Source of the DNA: Pseudomonas saudimassiliensis
GTDB lineage: Bacteria; Pseudomonadota; Gammaproteobacteria; Pseudomonadales; Pseudomonadaceae
Assembly: GCF_000939975.1 (NCBI RefSeq)
Contig: NZ_LK391969.1
Location: 1,086,693 to 1,150,692 of the forward strand
Direction of reading: 5' to 3'
DNA length: 64,000 nucleotides
Shown: positions 46,399 through 54,956 of the stretch, one piece after another
Position numbering within the stretch: position 1 is the stretch's first letter
How the letters are laid out: the number at the start of each line of letters is the position of its first letter
Translations under genes and position numbers: made by a program
Notes under the pieces: generated by a model
The model's input: only the letters and a program-made list of their open reading frames with translations
Databases searched by the model: none
Told to the model about the DNA's origin: nothing

Positions 46399-46536
46399 GT
46401 GGTTCTCTCTTCTGCACGGCGTTTATTCCCTTCTATCTTGCCTGTGTTTCAGCCGCGTGGCACGGCCTGGCGTCGAGCGCCCTTGAAGCGCCGGGTCGAA
46501 TGTCTCTAAACTGGCGTTTTCTCACGGAACAGCCGC

Positions 46537-47820
46537 ATGTCCGATTACGTCAAATGGTTCCGCCACTCCACGCCCTATATCAATACGCACCGTGAACGGA
46601 CCTTTGTCGTTCTGCTGCCGGGCGAAGCCATCGCGCACCCGAATTTCAACAACATAGTCAATGACCTCATGTTGCTCAACAGCCTGGGTGTGCGGCTGGT
46701 ACTGGTGCACGGCTCGCGTCCGCAGATCGAGGAGCGGCTGGCGTCGCGCGGGGTGAGTTCGCGCTATCACAAGGACCTGCGGATCACCGACAGCGACACC
46801 CTGAGTTGCGTGATGGATGCCGTCGGCAGCCTGCGGATCGCCATCGAGGCGCGGCTGTGCACCCTGGCGGGCCAGGGCAGCCGCCTGCGCGTGGTCGGTG
46901 GCAACCTGGTTACCGCCAAACCCATCGGCGTGATCGATGGGGTGGACCTGCACCACACCGGCGAAGTGCGGCGGGTCGACCGCAAGGCGATCAGCCGGCA
47001 ACTGGATGACGGCTCGATTGTGCTGTTGTCCGCCATCGGCTATTCCCCCACTGGCGAGGTCTTCAACCTGGCCTGCGAGGACGTCGCTATCAGCGCGGCC
47101 AGCGCCTTGGAGGCGGACAAGCTGATCCTGTTCGGCCCCGACACCGGAATTTTTGACGCGGATGGCCAATTGCTGCGGGAGCTCAAGCCCAGCCGCGCCC
47201 TGCCGCTGCTGGCAGCCCTCGGCAACAGCCTGCCCGGCTCGCTGCTGGAGGCGGCCTGCAAGGCCTGCAACCGGGGGCTACGGCGCAGCCATATCATCAG
47301 CTACGCCGAAGATGGCGCCCTGCTCACCGAGTTGTTCACCCGCGACGGTGGGGGCACCCTGGTAACCCAGGAGCCCTTCGAGAAGATCCGCACCGCGACC
47401 ATCGACGATGTCGCCGGTCTGCTGGAATTACTGCACCCGCTGGAAGAAGCCGGCATCCTGGTGCGCCGCTCCCGCGAGGTGCTGGAGACCGAGATCAACC
47501 AGTTCACCCTGGTCGAACGGGACGGCATGATCATCGGTTGTGCGGCGCTCTATCCCCTGGACGAGCACAGCGCCGAACTGGCTTGCGTCGCCATCCATCC
47601 GGACTACCGCCACGGCGGCCGGGGCGACCAGCTGCTGGAACATATCGAGGCAGAGGCCCGGCGGTTGTCGATCAGCACCCTGTTCGTGCTCACCACCCGC
47701 ACCGCGCACTGGTTCCGCGAACGGGGCTTCGAGCCCAGCTCGGTAGCCCGCCTGCCCCAGCAACGGGCCTCACTGTACAACTACCAGCGCAATTCGAAGG
47801 TGTTTGAGAAGCAGCTTTAA
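46537..47820 (+). CDS. argA: N-acetylglutamate synthase
   Basis: This 427-residue enzyme makes N-acetylglutamate, the first step of arginine synthesis. It has an N-terminal amino-acid-kinase-like domain (about 1-280) that binds arginine for feedback control and a C-terminal GNAT acetyltransferase domain (about 285-427) with the acetyl-CoA loop HPDYRHGGRGDQLL. The last codons abut a GCTGGAA tandem array, which starts directly after the TAA stop. Confidence 0.95.
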   Translation: MSDYVKWFRHSTPYINTHRERTFVVLLPGEAIAHPNFNNIVNDLMLLNSLGVRLVLVHGSRPQIEERLASRGVSSRYHKDLRITDSDTLSCVMDAVGSLRIAIEARLCTLAGQGSRLRVVGGNLVTAKPIGVIDGVDLHHTGEVRRVDRKAISRQLDDGSIVLLSAIGYSPTGEVFNLACEDVAISAASALEADKLILFGPDTGIFDADGQLLRELKPSRALPLLAALGNSLPGSLLEAACKACNRGLRRSHIISYAEDGALLTELFTRDGGGTLVTQEPFEKIRTATIDDVAGLLELLHPLEEAGILVRRSREVLETEINQFTLVERDGMIIGCAALYPLDEHSAELACVAIHPDYRHGGRGDQLLEHIEAEARRLSISTLFVLTTRTAHWFRERGFEPSSVARLPQQRASLYNYQRNSKVFEKQL

Positions 47821-47855
47821 GCTGGAAGCTGGAAGCTGGAAGCTGGAAGCTGGAA
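47821..47855. repeat. GCTGGAA tandem repeat (5 units of 7 bp)
   Basis: Five exact GCTGGAA units start at the base after the argA stop codon. A facing array of the opposite sense, phased at 7 bp (TTCAAGC, TTCCAGC, TTCAAGC, TTCAGGC, TCCAAGC), occupies 47905-47939. The two can pair into an imperfect stem of about 35 bp. Confidence 0.9.
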
Positions 47856-47904
47856 GTAGTGTAGCGGTGACCGGCGTTTGCCCAAGGCGCAGATGCCGCT
47901 TTGC

Positions 47905-47939
47905 TTCAAGCTTCCAGCTTCAAGCTTCAGGCTCCAAGC
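47905..47939. repeat. Facing degenerate heptamer array after argA
   Basis: Five units with a 7-bp period, close to TTCCAGC, are the reverse complement type of the GCTGGAA array 49 bp before. The element ends 87 bp before ilvD. Confidence 0.8.
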
Positions 47940-48026
47940 TGACAGCTGGTCCGCCATAGCTGCGGGCGCGGCAGCAAATTGATATGCTAGACCCCATCCT
48001 GCACCACGCATAACGAGACAATATCC

Positions 48027-49865
48027 ATGCCTGATTATCGTTCCAAGACGTCTACCCACGGCCGCAACATGGCCGGTGCCCGTGCCCTGTGGCGCGCGAC
48101 CGGCATGAAGGATGAAGACTTCAAGAAGCCGATCATCGCCATCGCCAACTCCTTTACCCAGTTCGTGCCCGGTCACGTGCACCTGAAGGACATGGGCCAG
48201 CTGGTTGCCCGCGAGATTGAAAAGGCTGGTGGCGTGGCCAAGGAATTCAACACCATCGCGGTGGATGACGGTATCGCCATGGGCCACGACGGCATGCTGT
48301 ATTCGCTGCCCAGCCGGGAGATCATTGCCGACTCGGTCGAGTACATGGTCAACGCCCACTGCGCCGATGCCATCGTCTGTATCTCCAACTGCGACAAGAT
48401 CACCCCCGGCATGCTGATGGCCGCCCTGCGTCTGAACATCCCGGTGGTATTCGTCTCCGGCGGCCCGATGGAAGCCGGCAAGACCAAGCTGGCATCCCAC
48501 GGCCTGGACCTGGTCGATGCCATGGTCGCCGCCGCTGACGACTCCTGCTCCGACGAGACCGTTGCCGAGTACGAGCGCAGCGCCTGTCCGACCTGCGGGA
48601 GCTGCTCGGGCATGTTCACCGCCAACTCGATGAACTGCCTGACCGAAGCGCTGGGTCTGTCGCTGCCGGGCAACGGCTCGCTGCTGGCGACCCACAGCGA
48701 CCGTGAGCAACTGTTCCTGCGTGCCGGCCGGTTGGCCGTCGAGCTGTGCCAGCGCTACTACCGGGACAACGACCAGTCGGTATTGCCGCGCAATGTCGCC
48801 AATATCAAGGCGTTCGAGAACGCCATGACCCTGGATATCGCCATGGGCGGCTCAACCAACACCATCCTGCACCTGCTGGCTGCTGCCCAGGAAGGGGATA
48901 TCAATTTCGACCTGCGGGATATCGATGCCCTGTCGCGGAAGGTACCCCAGCTGTGCAAGGTGGCGCCGAACATCCAGAAGTACCACATGGAAGACGTACA
49001 CCGCGCCGGTGGGGTGTTCTCCATCCTCGGCTCGCTGGCCCGTGGCGGGTTGCTGCATACCGACATCCCGACCATCCACAGCCCGACCATGGCCGACGCC
49101 ATTGCCAAGTGGGACATCACCCAGTCCAACGACCCGGCCGTGCATGAGTTCTTCAAGGCCGGTCCGGCGGGTATCCCGACCCAGACGGCGTTCAGCCAGA
49201 GCACGCGCTGGCCGAGCCTGGACGATGACCGCGCCGAGGGCTGCATCCGGTCGGTAGAACATGCCTATTCCGCCGAGGGCGGTCTGGCCGTGCTGTACGG
49301 CAACATCGCCCAGGATGGCTGCGTGGTGAAAACCGCCGGGGTCGACGAGTCGATCCATGTATTCGAAGGCACCGCGAAGATCTACGAGAGCCAGGACAGC
49401 GCGGTACGTGGCATCCTCGCCGATGAGGTCAAGCCGGGCGATGTGGTCATCATCCGCTACGAAGGGCCCAAGGGTGGTCCTGGCATGCAGGAGATGCTCT
49501 ACCCCACCAGCTACCTGAAGTCCAAGGGTCTGGGCAAGGAATGCGCCCTGCTGACCGATGGCCGCTTCTCCGGCGGTACCTCGGGTCTGTCGATCGGCCA
49601 CGCCTCACCGGAAGCCGCCGCAGGCGGTGCCATCGGTCTGGTGCAGGAAGGCGACAAGATACTCATCGACATTCCCAACCGCAGCATCAACCTGCTGGTG
49701 TCCGACGAGGAACTGTCGCACCGGCGAATCGAGCAGGACAAGAAAGGCTGGAAGCCTGTGGAAGTACGGCCGCGCAAGGTCTCCACTGCGCTCAAGGCCT
49801 ACGCCCTGCTGGCCACCAGTGCCGACAAGGGCGCGGTGCGCAACAAGGCGATGCTGGAAGACTGA
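48027..49865 (+). CDS. ilvD: Dihydroxy-acid dehydratase
   Basis: This 612-residue Fe-S enzyme dehydrates dihydroxy acids in valine, leucine and isoleucine synthesis. Cluster cysteines lie in [10 protein letters not shown] and [11 protein letters not shown], and the C-terminal [20 protein letters not shown] is conserved. The length fits the 610-616 residue bacterial family. A hairpin overlapping the end of the convergent DUF1090 gene follows its stop. Confidence 0.97.
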   Translation: MPDYRSKTSTHGRNMAGARALWRATGMKDEDFKKPIIAIANSFTQFVPGHVHLKDMGQLVAREIEKAGGVAKEFNTIAVDDGIAMGHDGMLYSLPSREIIADSVEYMVNAHCADAIVCISNCDKITPGMLMAALRLNIPVVFVSGGPMEAGKTKLASHGLDLVDAMVAAADDSCSDETVAEYERSACPTCGSCSGMFTANSMNCLTEALGLSLPGNGSLLATHSDREQLFLRAGRLAVELCQRYYRDNDQSVLPRNVANIKAFENAMTLDIAMGGSTNTILHLLAAAQEGDINFDLRDIDALSRKVPQLCKVAPNIQKYHMEDVHRAGGVFSILGSLARGGLLHTDIPTIHSPTMADAIAKWDITQSNDPAVHEFFKAGPAGIPTQTAFSQSTRWPSLDDDRAEGCIRSVEHAYSAEGGLAVLYGNIAQDGCVVKTAGVDESIHVFEGTAKIYESQDSAVRGILADEVKPGDVVIIRYEGPKGGPGMQEMLYPTSYLKSKGLGKECALLTDGRFSGGTSGLSIGHASPEAAAGGAIGLVQEGDKILIDIPNRSINLLVSDEELSHRRIEQDKKGWKPVEVRPRKVSTALKAYALLATSADKGAVRNKAMLED

Positions 49866-49886
49866 GCAAAGCCAGGCAGCCCTGCC

Positions 49887-49912
49887 GGCGGAGTGGCGAT
49901 CGCTACTCCGCC
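49887..49912. terminator. Hairpin between ilvD and DUF1090 gene
   Basis: GGCGGAGT (49887-49894) pairs with ACTCCGCC (49905-49912), with extra pairs inside. It starts 22 bases after ilvD and includes the stop codon of the convergent DUF1090 gene. No U-tract is present. Confidence 0.45.
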
Positions 49913-50277
49913 CTGGCCTCGCCAAGTTCCTTCAGCGCCTCGGCCAGTTTCCCTTCACGTTGGTTGATTTTCTCCTGATCGCCGCTGCGTATCGCCTCGG
50001 CGAGATCCTCCCGGCGTTCCGCCACCTCCGCCTCGCTATCAGCCAGCTCCTCACTGCGCGCCGCAGCCAGCTCCGCTTCGCTGCAACTGCTCCGCAGCTC
50101 CGCCAGCGCCCGTGTCAGCCCCCGCACCTGTCGCTCATTGCCGACCTCCTCCGCCGCCTGCAATTTTTCGCTGATACGCTGCTCCTTCTGCGCACAGGTT
50201 TGCGGCTTCTTATCCTCGGGTTCGTCCGCTTGGGCCGGCATGGCCAGCAACAGCGCCACCAGTAACGTCTTGCTCAT
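49903..50277 (-). CDS. DUF1090 (YqjC-like) periplasmic protein
   Basis: This 124-residue protein starts with a signal peptide (1-17, cleavage after AQA). Two cysteines (about positions 28 and 65) are set in a highly charged helical body rich in Glu, Ala and Lys. This is the DUF1090/YqjC pattern; function is unknown. GGAG precedes the ATG. It diverges from the PfpI gene across 138 bp. Confidence 0.82.
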   Translation of the reverse strand: MSKTLLVALLLAMPAQADEPEDKKPQTCAQKEQRISEKLQAAEEVGNERQVRGLTRALAELRSSCSEAELAAARSEELADSEAEVAERREDLAEAIRSGDQEKINQREGKLAEALKELGEARAE

Positions 50278-50415
50278 GGATTCACTCCGCGCCAGGGATA
50301 CCAGCCATCAGCATAGTCAATTACCGGGTAAATCAAGGCACAAAGGCCGAACTTAGCTGGCCGGGGCTGTCGAATTTTCAGTATGACTGGCAAATCCACC
50401 CTTTCAGGAGGACAT

Positions 50416-50955
50416 ATGAGCTCATCACTGCAAGGCAAGCGGGTCGCGATTCTGGTGACCGATGGTTTCGAACAGGTCGAGCTGACCGGCCCCCGGGACG
50501 CGCTGGAGCAGGCCGGGGCGCGCGCCGAGATCATTTCCGCCGAGTCCGGCAAGGTGACCGGCTGGAATCACACCACACCCGCCGACGAGTTCACCGTCGA
50601 CAATACCTTTGACCGCATTCGCATGGAGGATTATGACGCGCTGGTGCTGCCCGGCGGGGTGGTCAACTCCGACAATATCCGCAGCGACGAGCTGGCCCAG
50701 GAGCTGGTACGGGACGCCGCGCGGGCGAACAAGCCCATCGCCGTCATCTGCCACGGCGGCTGGCTGTTGATTTCCGCCGGCCTGGTCAAAGGCAAGACCA
50801 TCACCAGTTGGCCGTCGTTGACCGATGACATGAAGAACGCCGGGGCCAACTGGGTCGATCAAGAGGTGGTGGTGGATGGCAACCTGATCAGCAGCCGCAA
50901 GCCGGACGACATCCCGGCGTTCAACCAGGCGCTGATCGACGCCCTGGCGGGCTAA
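50416..50955 (+). CDS. PfpI/DJ-1 family protease-like protein
   Basis: This 179-residue class I glutamine-amidotransferase-like protein has the nucleophile C112 followed by H113 in VICHGG, and an acidic residue in the N-terminal EQVELTGP segment. The family includes intracellular proteases and deglycases (YhbO, PfpI). The start at 50416 follows AGGAGG. Confidence 0.9.
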   Translation: MSSSLQGKRVAILVTDGFEQVELTGPRDALEQAGARAEIISAESGKVTGWNHTTPADEFTVDNTFDRIRMEDYDALVLPGGVVNSDNIRSDELAQELVRDAARANKPIAVICHGGWLLISAGLVKGKTITSWPSLTDDMKNAGANWVDQEVVVDGNLISSRKPDDIPAFNQALIDALAG

Positions 50956-50966
50956 CCGCAGAAAAC

Positions 50967-51002
50967 GCTGATTGGCCCCGCGCCACCGCCGGGCCAATCA
51001 GC
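50967..51002 (-). terminator. Terminator downstream of folA
   Basis: GCTGATTGGCCC (50967-50978) and GGGCCAATCAGC (50991-51002) form a perfect 12-bp stem with a 12-base loop. On the minus strand it is followed by GTTTTC, so it can stop folA transcripts. It also follows the convergent pfpI gene. Confidence 0.7.
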
Positions 51003-51008
51003 CGCCAC

Positions 51009-51527
51009 TCAGTTGCCGTCGGGCCGGACCCAGGTCTCAAAGCGGTAGGCCGGGGTCGATTCCCCTGCCGGATGGGCTTCCTCTGCCACCCGCTGCCAAC
51101 CGGGGAAGTCCGGGAAGAAGGCATCCCCCTCGACGGCAAGGTCGATGCGGGTCAGATAGATGCGATCGGCCAGGGGCAGCGCCTGGGCATACAGCTGACC
51201 ACCACCGATCAGCATGATCTCCTCCACGCCCTGCTCCCGCGCCCATTGCTCGGCACGGCGAACGGCAGCGTCCAGGCTGGCAAAGACCTCCGCACCCCCG
51301 AGCTCTAGCCCCGACTGGCGGCTGACCACCAGGTTGAGCCGGCCAGGCAACGGTCGGCCCAGGGAATCCCAGGTCTTGCGGCCCATGATGATCGGCTTGC
51401 CGAGTGTCAGCGCCTTGAAGTGCTTGAGATCCGCAGGCAGGTGCCAGGGCATGCTGTTATTCAACCCGATCACCCGGTCGTGGGCGCAGGCGGCGATCAG
51501 TGCAAGGGGCAGTGATTTGTTCATCAT
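51009..51527 (-). CDS. folA: Dihydrofolate reductase
   Basis: This 172-residue enzyme reduces dihydrofolate and is the trimethoprim target. Motifs include GLNNSMPWHLPADLKHFK with the catalytic Asp, GRKTWDSLGRPLPGR for NADPH, and IMLIGGGQLY. Two ATGs lie in tandem (51527 and 51524) and either could be used. It begins one base after the thyA stop, so the two genes supplying and consuming thymidylate-cycle folate are coupled. Confidence 0.95.
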   Translation of the reverse strand: MMNKSLPLALIAACAHDRVIGLNNSMPWHLPADLKHFKALTLGKPIIMGRKTWDSLGRPLPGRLNLVVSRQSGLELGGAEVFASLDAAVRRAEQWAREQGVEEIMLIGGGQLYAQALPLADRIYLTRIDLAVEGDAFFPDFPGWQRVAEEAHPAGESTPAYRFETWVRPDGN

Positions 51528-51528
51528 T

Positions 51529-52323
51529 CTAGACCGCTACCGGCGCCTTGATATGCGGATGGGACTGGTAGCCCTCCAGGGTGAAGTCAGCAAAGGTGAA
51601 GGCAAACAGATCCTTCACCTGCGGATTCAACCGCATGGTCGGCAGCGGATAGGGCTCGCGGCTCAGCTGCAGATCAGCCTGCTCGATATGGTTGGCATAC
51701 AGGTGGCAGTCACCGCCGGTCCAGATGAACTCGCCGGGCTGCAGCTCGCACACCTGGGCCACCATCAGCGTCAGCAGGGCATAGCTGGCGATGTTGAAGG
51801 GTACGCCGAGGAAGATATCCGCCGAACGCTGGTACAGCTGGCAGCTCAACTTGCCGTCGGCCACGTAGAACTGGAACAGCGCATGGCAGGGTGGCAAGGC
51901 CATTTCATCGACCAGCGCCGGATTCCACGCCGAGACGATCAGCCGGCGCGAATCCGGGTTGGTCTTGATCATCTCGATCAGCTTGCTGATCTGGTCGATC
52001 GACTCACCATTGGGCGCCGGCCAGCTGCGCCACTGATAACCGTAGACCGGGCCCAGATCGCCGTTCTCGTCGGCCCATTCGTCCCAGATCGATACCCCGT
52101 TTTCCTTGAGATAACGGATGTTGGTGTCGCCCTGCAGGAACCACAACAGCTCATGGACAATGGATTTCAGATGGCACTTCTTGGTGGTGACCATGGGAAA
52201 GCCCTCGGCCAGATCAAAGCGCATCTGATGGCCGAATACACTCCAGGTGCCGGTGCCGGTGCGGTCGCTCTTGAAGGTGCCAGTCTCGCGCACCCGGTGC
52301 ATCAGCTCAAGATACTGTTTCAT
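51529..52323 (-). CDS. thyA: Thymidylate synthase
   Basis: ThyA makes dTMP from dUMP using methylene-tetrahydrofolate. The 264-residue protein aligns without gaps to E. coli ThyA (264 aa), with the catalytic cysteine near 146 in [10 protein letters not shown] and the conserved [16 protein letters not shown] and RRLIVSAWN motifs. The start at 52323 gives MKQYLELM as in the family; an ATG three codons upstream is also possible. It overlaps the lgt 3' end by 17 bp. Confidence 0.96.
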   Translation of the reverse strand: MKQYLELMHRVRETGTFKSDRTGTGTWSVFGHQMRFDLAEGFPMVTTKKCHLKSIVHELLWFLQGDTNIRYLKENGVSIWDEWADENGDLGPVYGYQWRSWPAPNGESIDQISKLIEMIKTNPDSRRLIVSAWNPALVDEMALPPCHALFQFYVADGKLSCQLYQRSADIFLGVPFNIASYALLTLMVAQVCELQPGEFIWTGGDCHLYANHIEQADLQLSREPYPLPTMRLNPQVKDLFAFTFADFTLEGYQSHPHIKAPVAV

Positions 52324-53113
52324 GCCTTGCATCCTCTTTGCGGTAGGCCCACCACATCAGGGCAGCGCCGGCCAGAATCATGGGTATACACAGCAGCTGA
52401 CCCAGGGTCAGCCAGCCGAAGGCCAGGTAGCCAATATGACTGTCCGGCTCACGGACAAATTCGACGATGAAGCGGAACACGCCGTAGCAGATGCCGAACA
52501 GGCCGCTGACGGCCATGGTCGGCCGCGGCTTGCGGGAATAGATCCAGAGAATGGCAAATAGCGCCACCCCCTCCAGGGCAAACTGGTACAGCTGTGAGGG
52601 ATGGCGTGCCAGCTGCGCCGGATCCGTGGGAAAGATCATGGCCCAGGGCACATCGGTGGCCTTGCCCCACAACTCGGCATTGATGAAGTTGCCGATCCGG
52701 CCTGCGCCCAGGCCGATCGGCACCAGCGGCGCAATGAAATCCATCAGCCGGAAGAAGCCCACCCGATGCTTGCGGGAGAACCACCAGGTCGCCAGCAGCA
52801 CGCCGAGCAGTCCGCCGTGGAACGACATGCCACCCTTCCAGATCTGCAGGATCAGCGTCGGGTCACTGATATAGGAGCCCAGGTCGTAGAACAGCACGTA
52901 GCCCAGCCGCCCACCGGCGATGACCCCCAGTGCCACCCAGAACACCAGGTCGGACAGGGTTTCGCTGGTCCAGGTCGGCTCGAAGCGCTTGAGGCGTCGG
53001 CTGGCCAGCCACCAGGCCCCACCAATACCGATCAGGTACATCAGGCCGTACCAGTGGATCTGCAGCGGCCCCAGGGACAGGGCAACCGGATCGATCTGCG
53101 GATAAGTCAGCAT
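52307..53113 (-). CDS. lgt: Prolipoprotein diacylglyceryl transferase
   Basis: This 268-residue inner-membrane enzyme transfers diacylglycerol to the lipobox cysteine of prolipoproteins. It has seven hydrophobic helices, the Lgt signature [15 protein letters not shown] and the MSFHGGLLG motif. GGGAG precedes the ATG. The order TauE-like, lgt, thyA, folA is that of P. aeruginosa. Confidence 0.96.
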   Translation of the reverse strand: MLTYPQIDPVALSLGPLQIHWYGLMYLIGIGGAWWLASRRLKRFEPTWTSETLSDLVFWVALGVIAGGRLGYVLFYDLGSYISDPTLILQIWKGGMSFHGGLLGVLLATWWFSRKHRVGFFRLMDFIAPLVPIGLGAGRIGNFINAELWGKATDVPWAMIFPTDPAQLARHPSQLYQFALEGVALFAILWIYSRKPRPTMAVSGLFGICYGVFRFIVEFVREPDSHIGYLAFGWLTLGQLLCIPMILAGAALMWWAYRKEDARHETVS

Positions 53114-53126
53114 AGGACTCCCATGG

Positions 53127-53909
53127 TCAGAGCAGGAAATTGATGCCTACCGACACCAGCAACAGGGCAAACAGTCGCTTGAGCAGGCGTTGCGACAACC
53201 GGTGGGCCAGGCGCGCCCCATAGCCGGCAAAGAATACACTGGTGGCCGCGATGCCGATCATCGCCGGCAGGTAGACGTAGCCCAGGCTCCAGGCTGGCAA
53301 CCCAGTGGCTGACCAGCCGGTGAACATGAAGCTGGCCGCCCCCGCCAGCGCGATGGGCATGCCGCACGCCGCCGAGGTGGCGACCGCCTGCTGCATGGGC
53401 ACACTGCGCCACACCAGGAAGGGCACGGTGAGCGAGCCGCCGCCAATCCCGAAGATGGTCGACGCCCAGCCGATCACGCCCCCGGCCGCGGTCAGCGCCG
53501 GTTTGCCCGGCTCGCTGAGGGCGGCCTTGGGCTTGAGCTCGAAGGCCATCTGGATGGCCACGCAGATAGCGAAAACGCCGATGATCTTTTGCAGCAACGG
53601 CCCGGTGATCGCTGACGCGGTAAGTGCCCCCAACATGCAGCCGAACACGATACCCAGCGCCAACCACACGAACAGCGGCCAGCGGACCGCACCCAGCTTG
53701 TGGTGCGCGCGCACCGAATTGACCGAGGTGAAGGCAATGGTAGCCAGGGAGGTGCCTACCGCCATGTGGGTCAGCACCTCGGGGGCAAAGCCCTGCACGG
53801 CGAAGCTGTAGACCAGCACCGGGACGATGATCATGCCGCCGCCGACACCGAACAGCCCGGCGAGCACGCCGGCGCAGGCGCCCAGCACCAGATATATGAC
53901 AAACTCCAT
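53127..53909 (-). CDS. TauE/SafE-family membrane exporter
   Basis: This 260-residue protein has about eight transmembrane helices and the duplicated glycine-rich motifs [15 protein letters not shown] and [16 protein letters not shown] typical of the TauE/SafE family, which exports sulfite or small organosulfur anions. The substrate here is unknown. The start at 53909 has GGGAG; the frame is open further upstream without support. lgt begins 13 bp after its stop. Confidence 0.88.
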   Translation of the reverse strand: MEFVIYLVLGACAGVLAGLFGVGGGMIIVPVLVYSFAVQGFAPEVLTHMAVGTSLATIAFTSVNSVRAHHKLGAVRWPLFVWLALGIVFGCMLGALTASAITGPLLQKIIGVFAICVAIQMAFELKPKAALSEPGKPALTAAGGVIGWASTIFGIGGGSLTVPFLVWRSVPMQQAVATSAACGMPIALAGAASFMFTGWSATGLPAWSLGYVYLPAMIGIAATSVFFAGYGARLAHRLSQRLLKRLFALLLVSVGINFLL

Positions 53910-54064
53910 TACTGCTCCCCAGGGTACGCCGCGCTCCGGGCGCCGGCACAGTCGGCTAGTGTAACCAAAACCGCTCGCCGCTGCTGCCCCCGGATGGCCG
54001 CAGACGACCAGGCAGCGAGCCGGTACACTGTCCCTCAGCAAACGCAGGACATCAGGAGACCACC

Positions 54065-54811
54065 ATGTGTCTGATCGCTTTCGCCTGGCAGGTGTCGGGG
54101 CGGCCCTTGGTATTGCTGGGCAACCGCGACGAATTCCACCCCCGCCCCACGCGGCCAGCCACCTTCTGGAGCGAGGAAGGCCATCCTCAGCTGCTGGCTG
54201 GCAAGGACCTGCAGGCCGGTGGCACCTGGCTGGGCGTAACCCAGGCCGGTCGCTTCGCCGCACTGACCAACATCCGCGCGCCCCAGGCCACCCCCGCCCC
54301 GTGCTCCCGTGGCGCCCTGGTGCTGGATTACCTGACCGGTGACCTGGCCCCCGAGGACTACCTGGCCAACCTGGGTAGTGATCTTCACGACTATGCGGGT
54401 TTCAACCTGCTGGTCGGCACGCCCGAGCAGTTGTGGCACCTGAACAGCCAGGAAGGCGCAGCCACGGCGCTGGCGCCGGGCATCCATGGCCTGTCCAACG
54501 CCTCGCTGAACAGCCCCTGGCCCAAGCTGCAGAAACTGTGCGAGGGCCTGGAAGCCAATCTCGACGTCGACAACGATGCCCTGCTGGCGCTACTCAAGGA
54601 CCACCGGGAATATCCCGATGAGCGCCTGCCTGACAGTGGCGTGAGCCTGGAATGGGAACGCCGGCTGTCCGCCGCCTTCATCGTCGGCGAGGACTACGGC
54701 ACGCGCGCCAGCACCCTGCTGACCATCGACGCCGAAGGCGACATCACTTTCATCGAACAGCGCTTCGGGCCGATGGGTGAGGAGTTGGGCGAGTCAGGGT
54801 GGCGGTTTTAG
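54065..54811 (+). CDS. NRDE (TANGO2-like) family protein
   Basis: This 248-residue protein begins MCLIAFAW with a potential N-terminal nucleophile cysteine and has the family motif GNRDEF near residue 18 and AALTNIR near residue 68. The NRDE/TANGO2 family has an Ntn-hydrolase-like look; eukaryotic members affect Golgi or haem trafficking, and the bacterial role is unclear. GGAG precedes the ATG. A GCTGGAA array starts at the last base of its stop codon. Confidence 0.88.
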   Translation: MCLIAFAWQVSGRPLVLLGNRDEFHPRPTRPATFWSEEGHPQLLAGKDLQAGGTWLGVTQAGRFAALTNIRAPQATPAPCSRGALVLDYLTGDLAPEDYLANLGSDLHDYAGFNLLVGTPEQLWHLNSQEGAATALAPGIHGLSNASLNSPWPKLQKLCEGLEANLDVDNDALLALLKDHREYPDERLPDSGVSLEWERRLSAAFIVGEDYGTRASTLLTIDAEGDITFIEQRFGPMGEELGESGWRF

Positions 54812-54845
54812 CTGGAAGCTGGAAGCTGGAAGCTGGAAGCTGAAA
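54811..54845. repeat. GCTGGAA tandem repeat (5 units, last degenerate)
   Basis: Four exact GCTGGAA units and one GCTGAAA follow directly after the NRDE gene. A facing array with 7-bp phasing (TTCCCGC, TTCCAGC, TGATAAC, TGATAGC) lies at 54924-54951, just past the end of convergent ptsP. Confidence 0.88.
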
Positions 54846-54956
54846 AAGGCTAGGGTTTTTGCTTAAACAGTCAACCAATTAACGCTCGAACCAGAGCACG
54901 CTCCATCAGCCCGCACGGCCAGCTTCCCGCTTCCAGCTGATAACTGATAGCTTCTG

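Noticed and set aside
54065-54811. NRDE protein as ribonucleotide reductase NrdE
   Set aside because: The name comes from a sequence motif (Asn-Arg-Asp-Glu). The protein has none of the RNR active-site residues.
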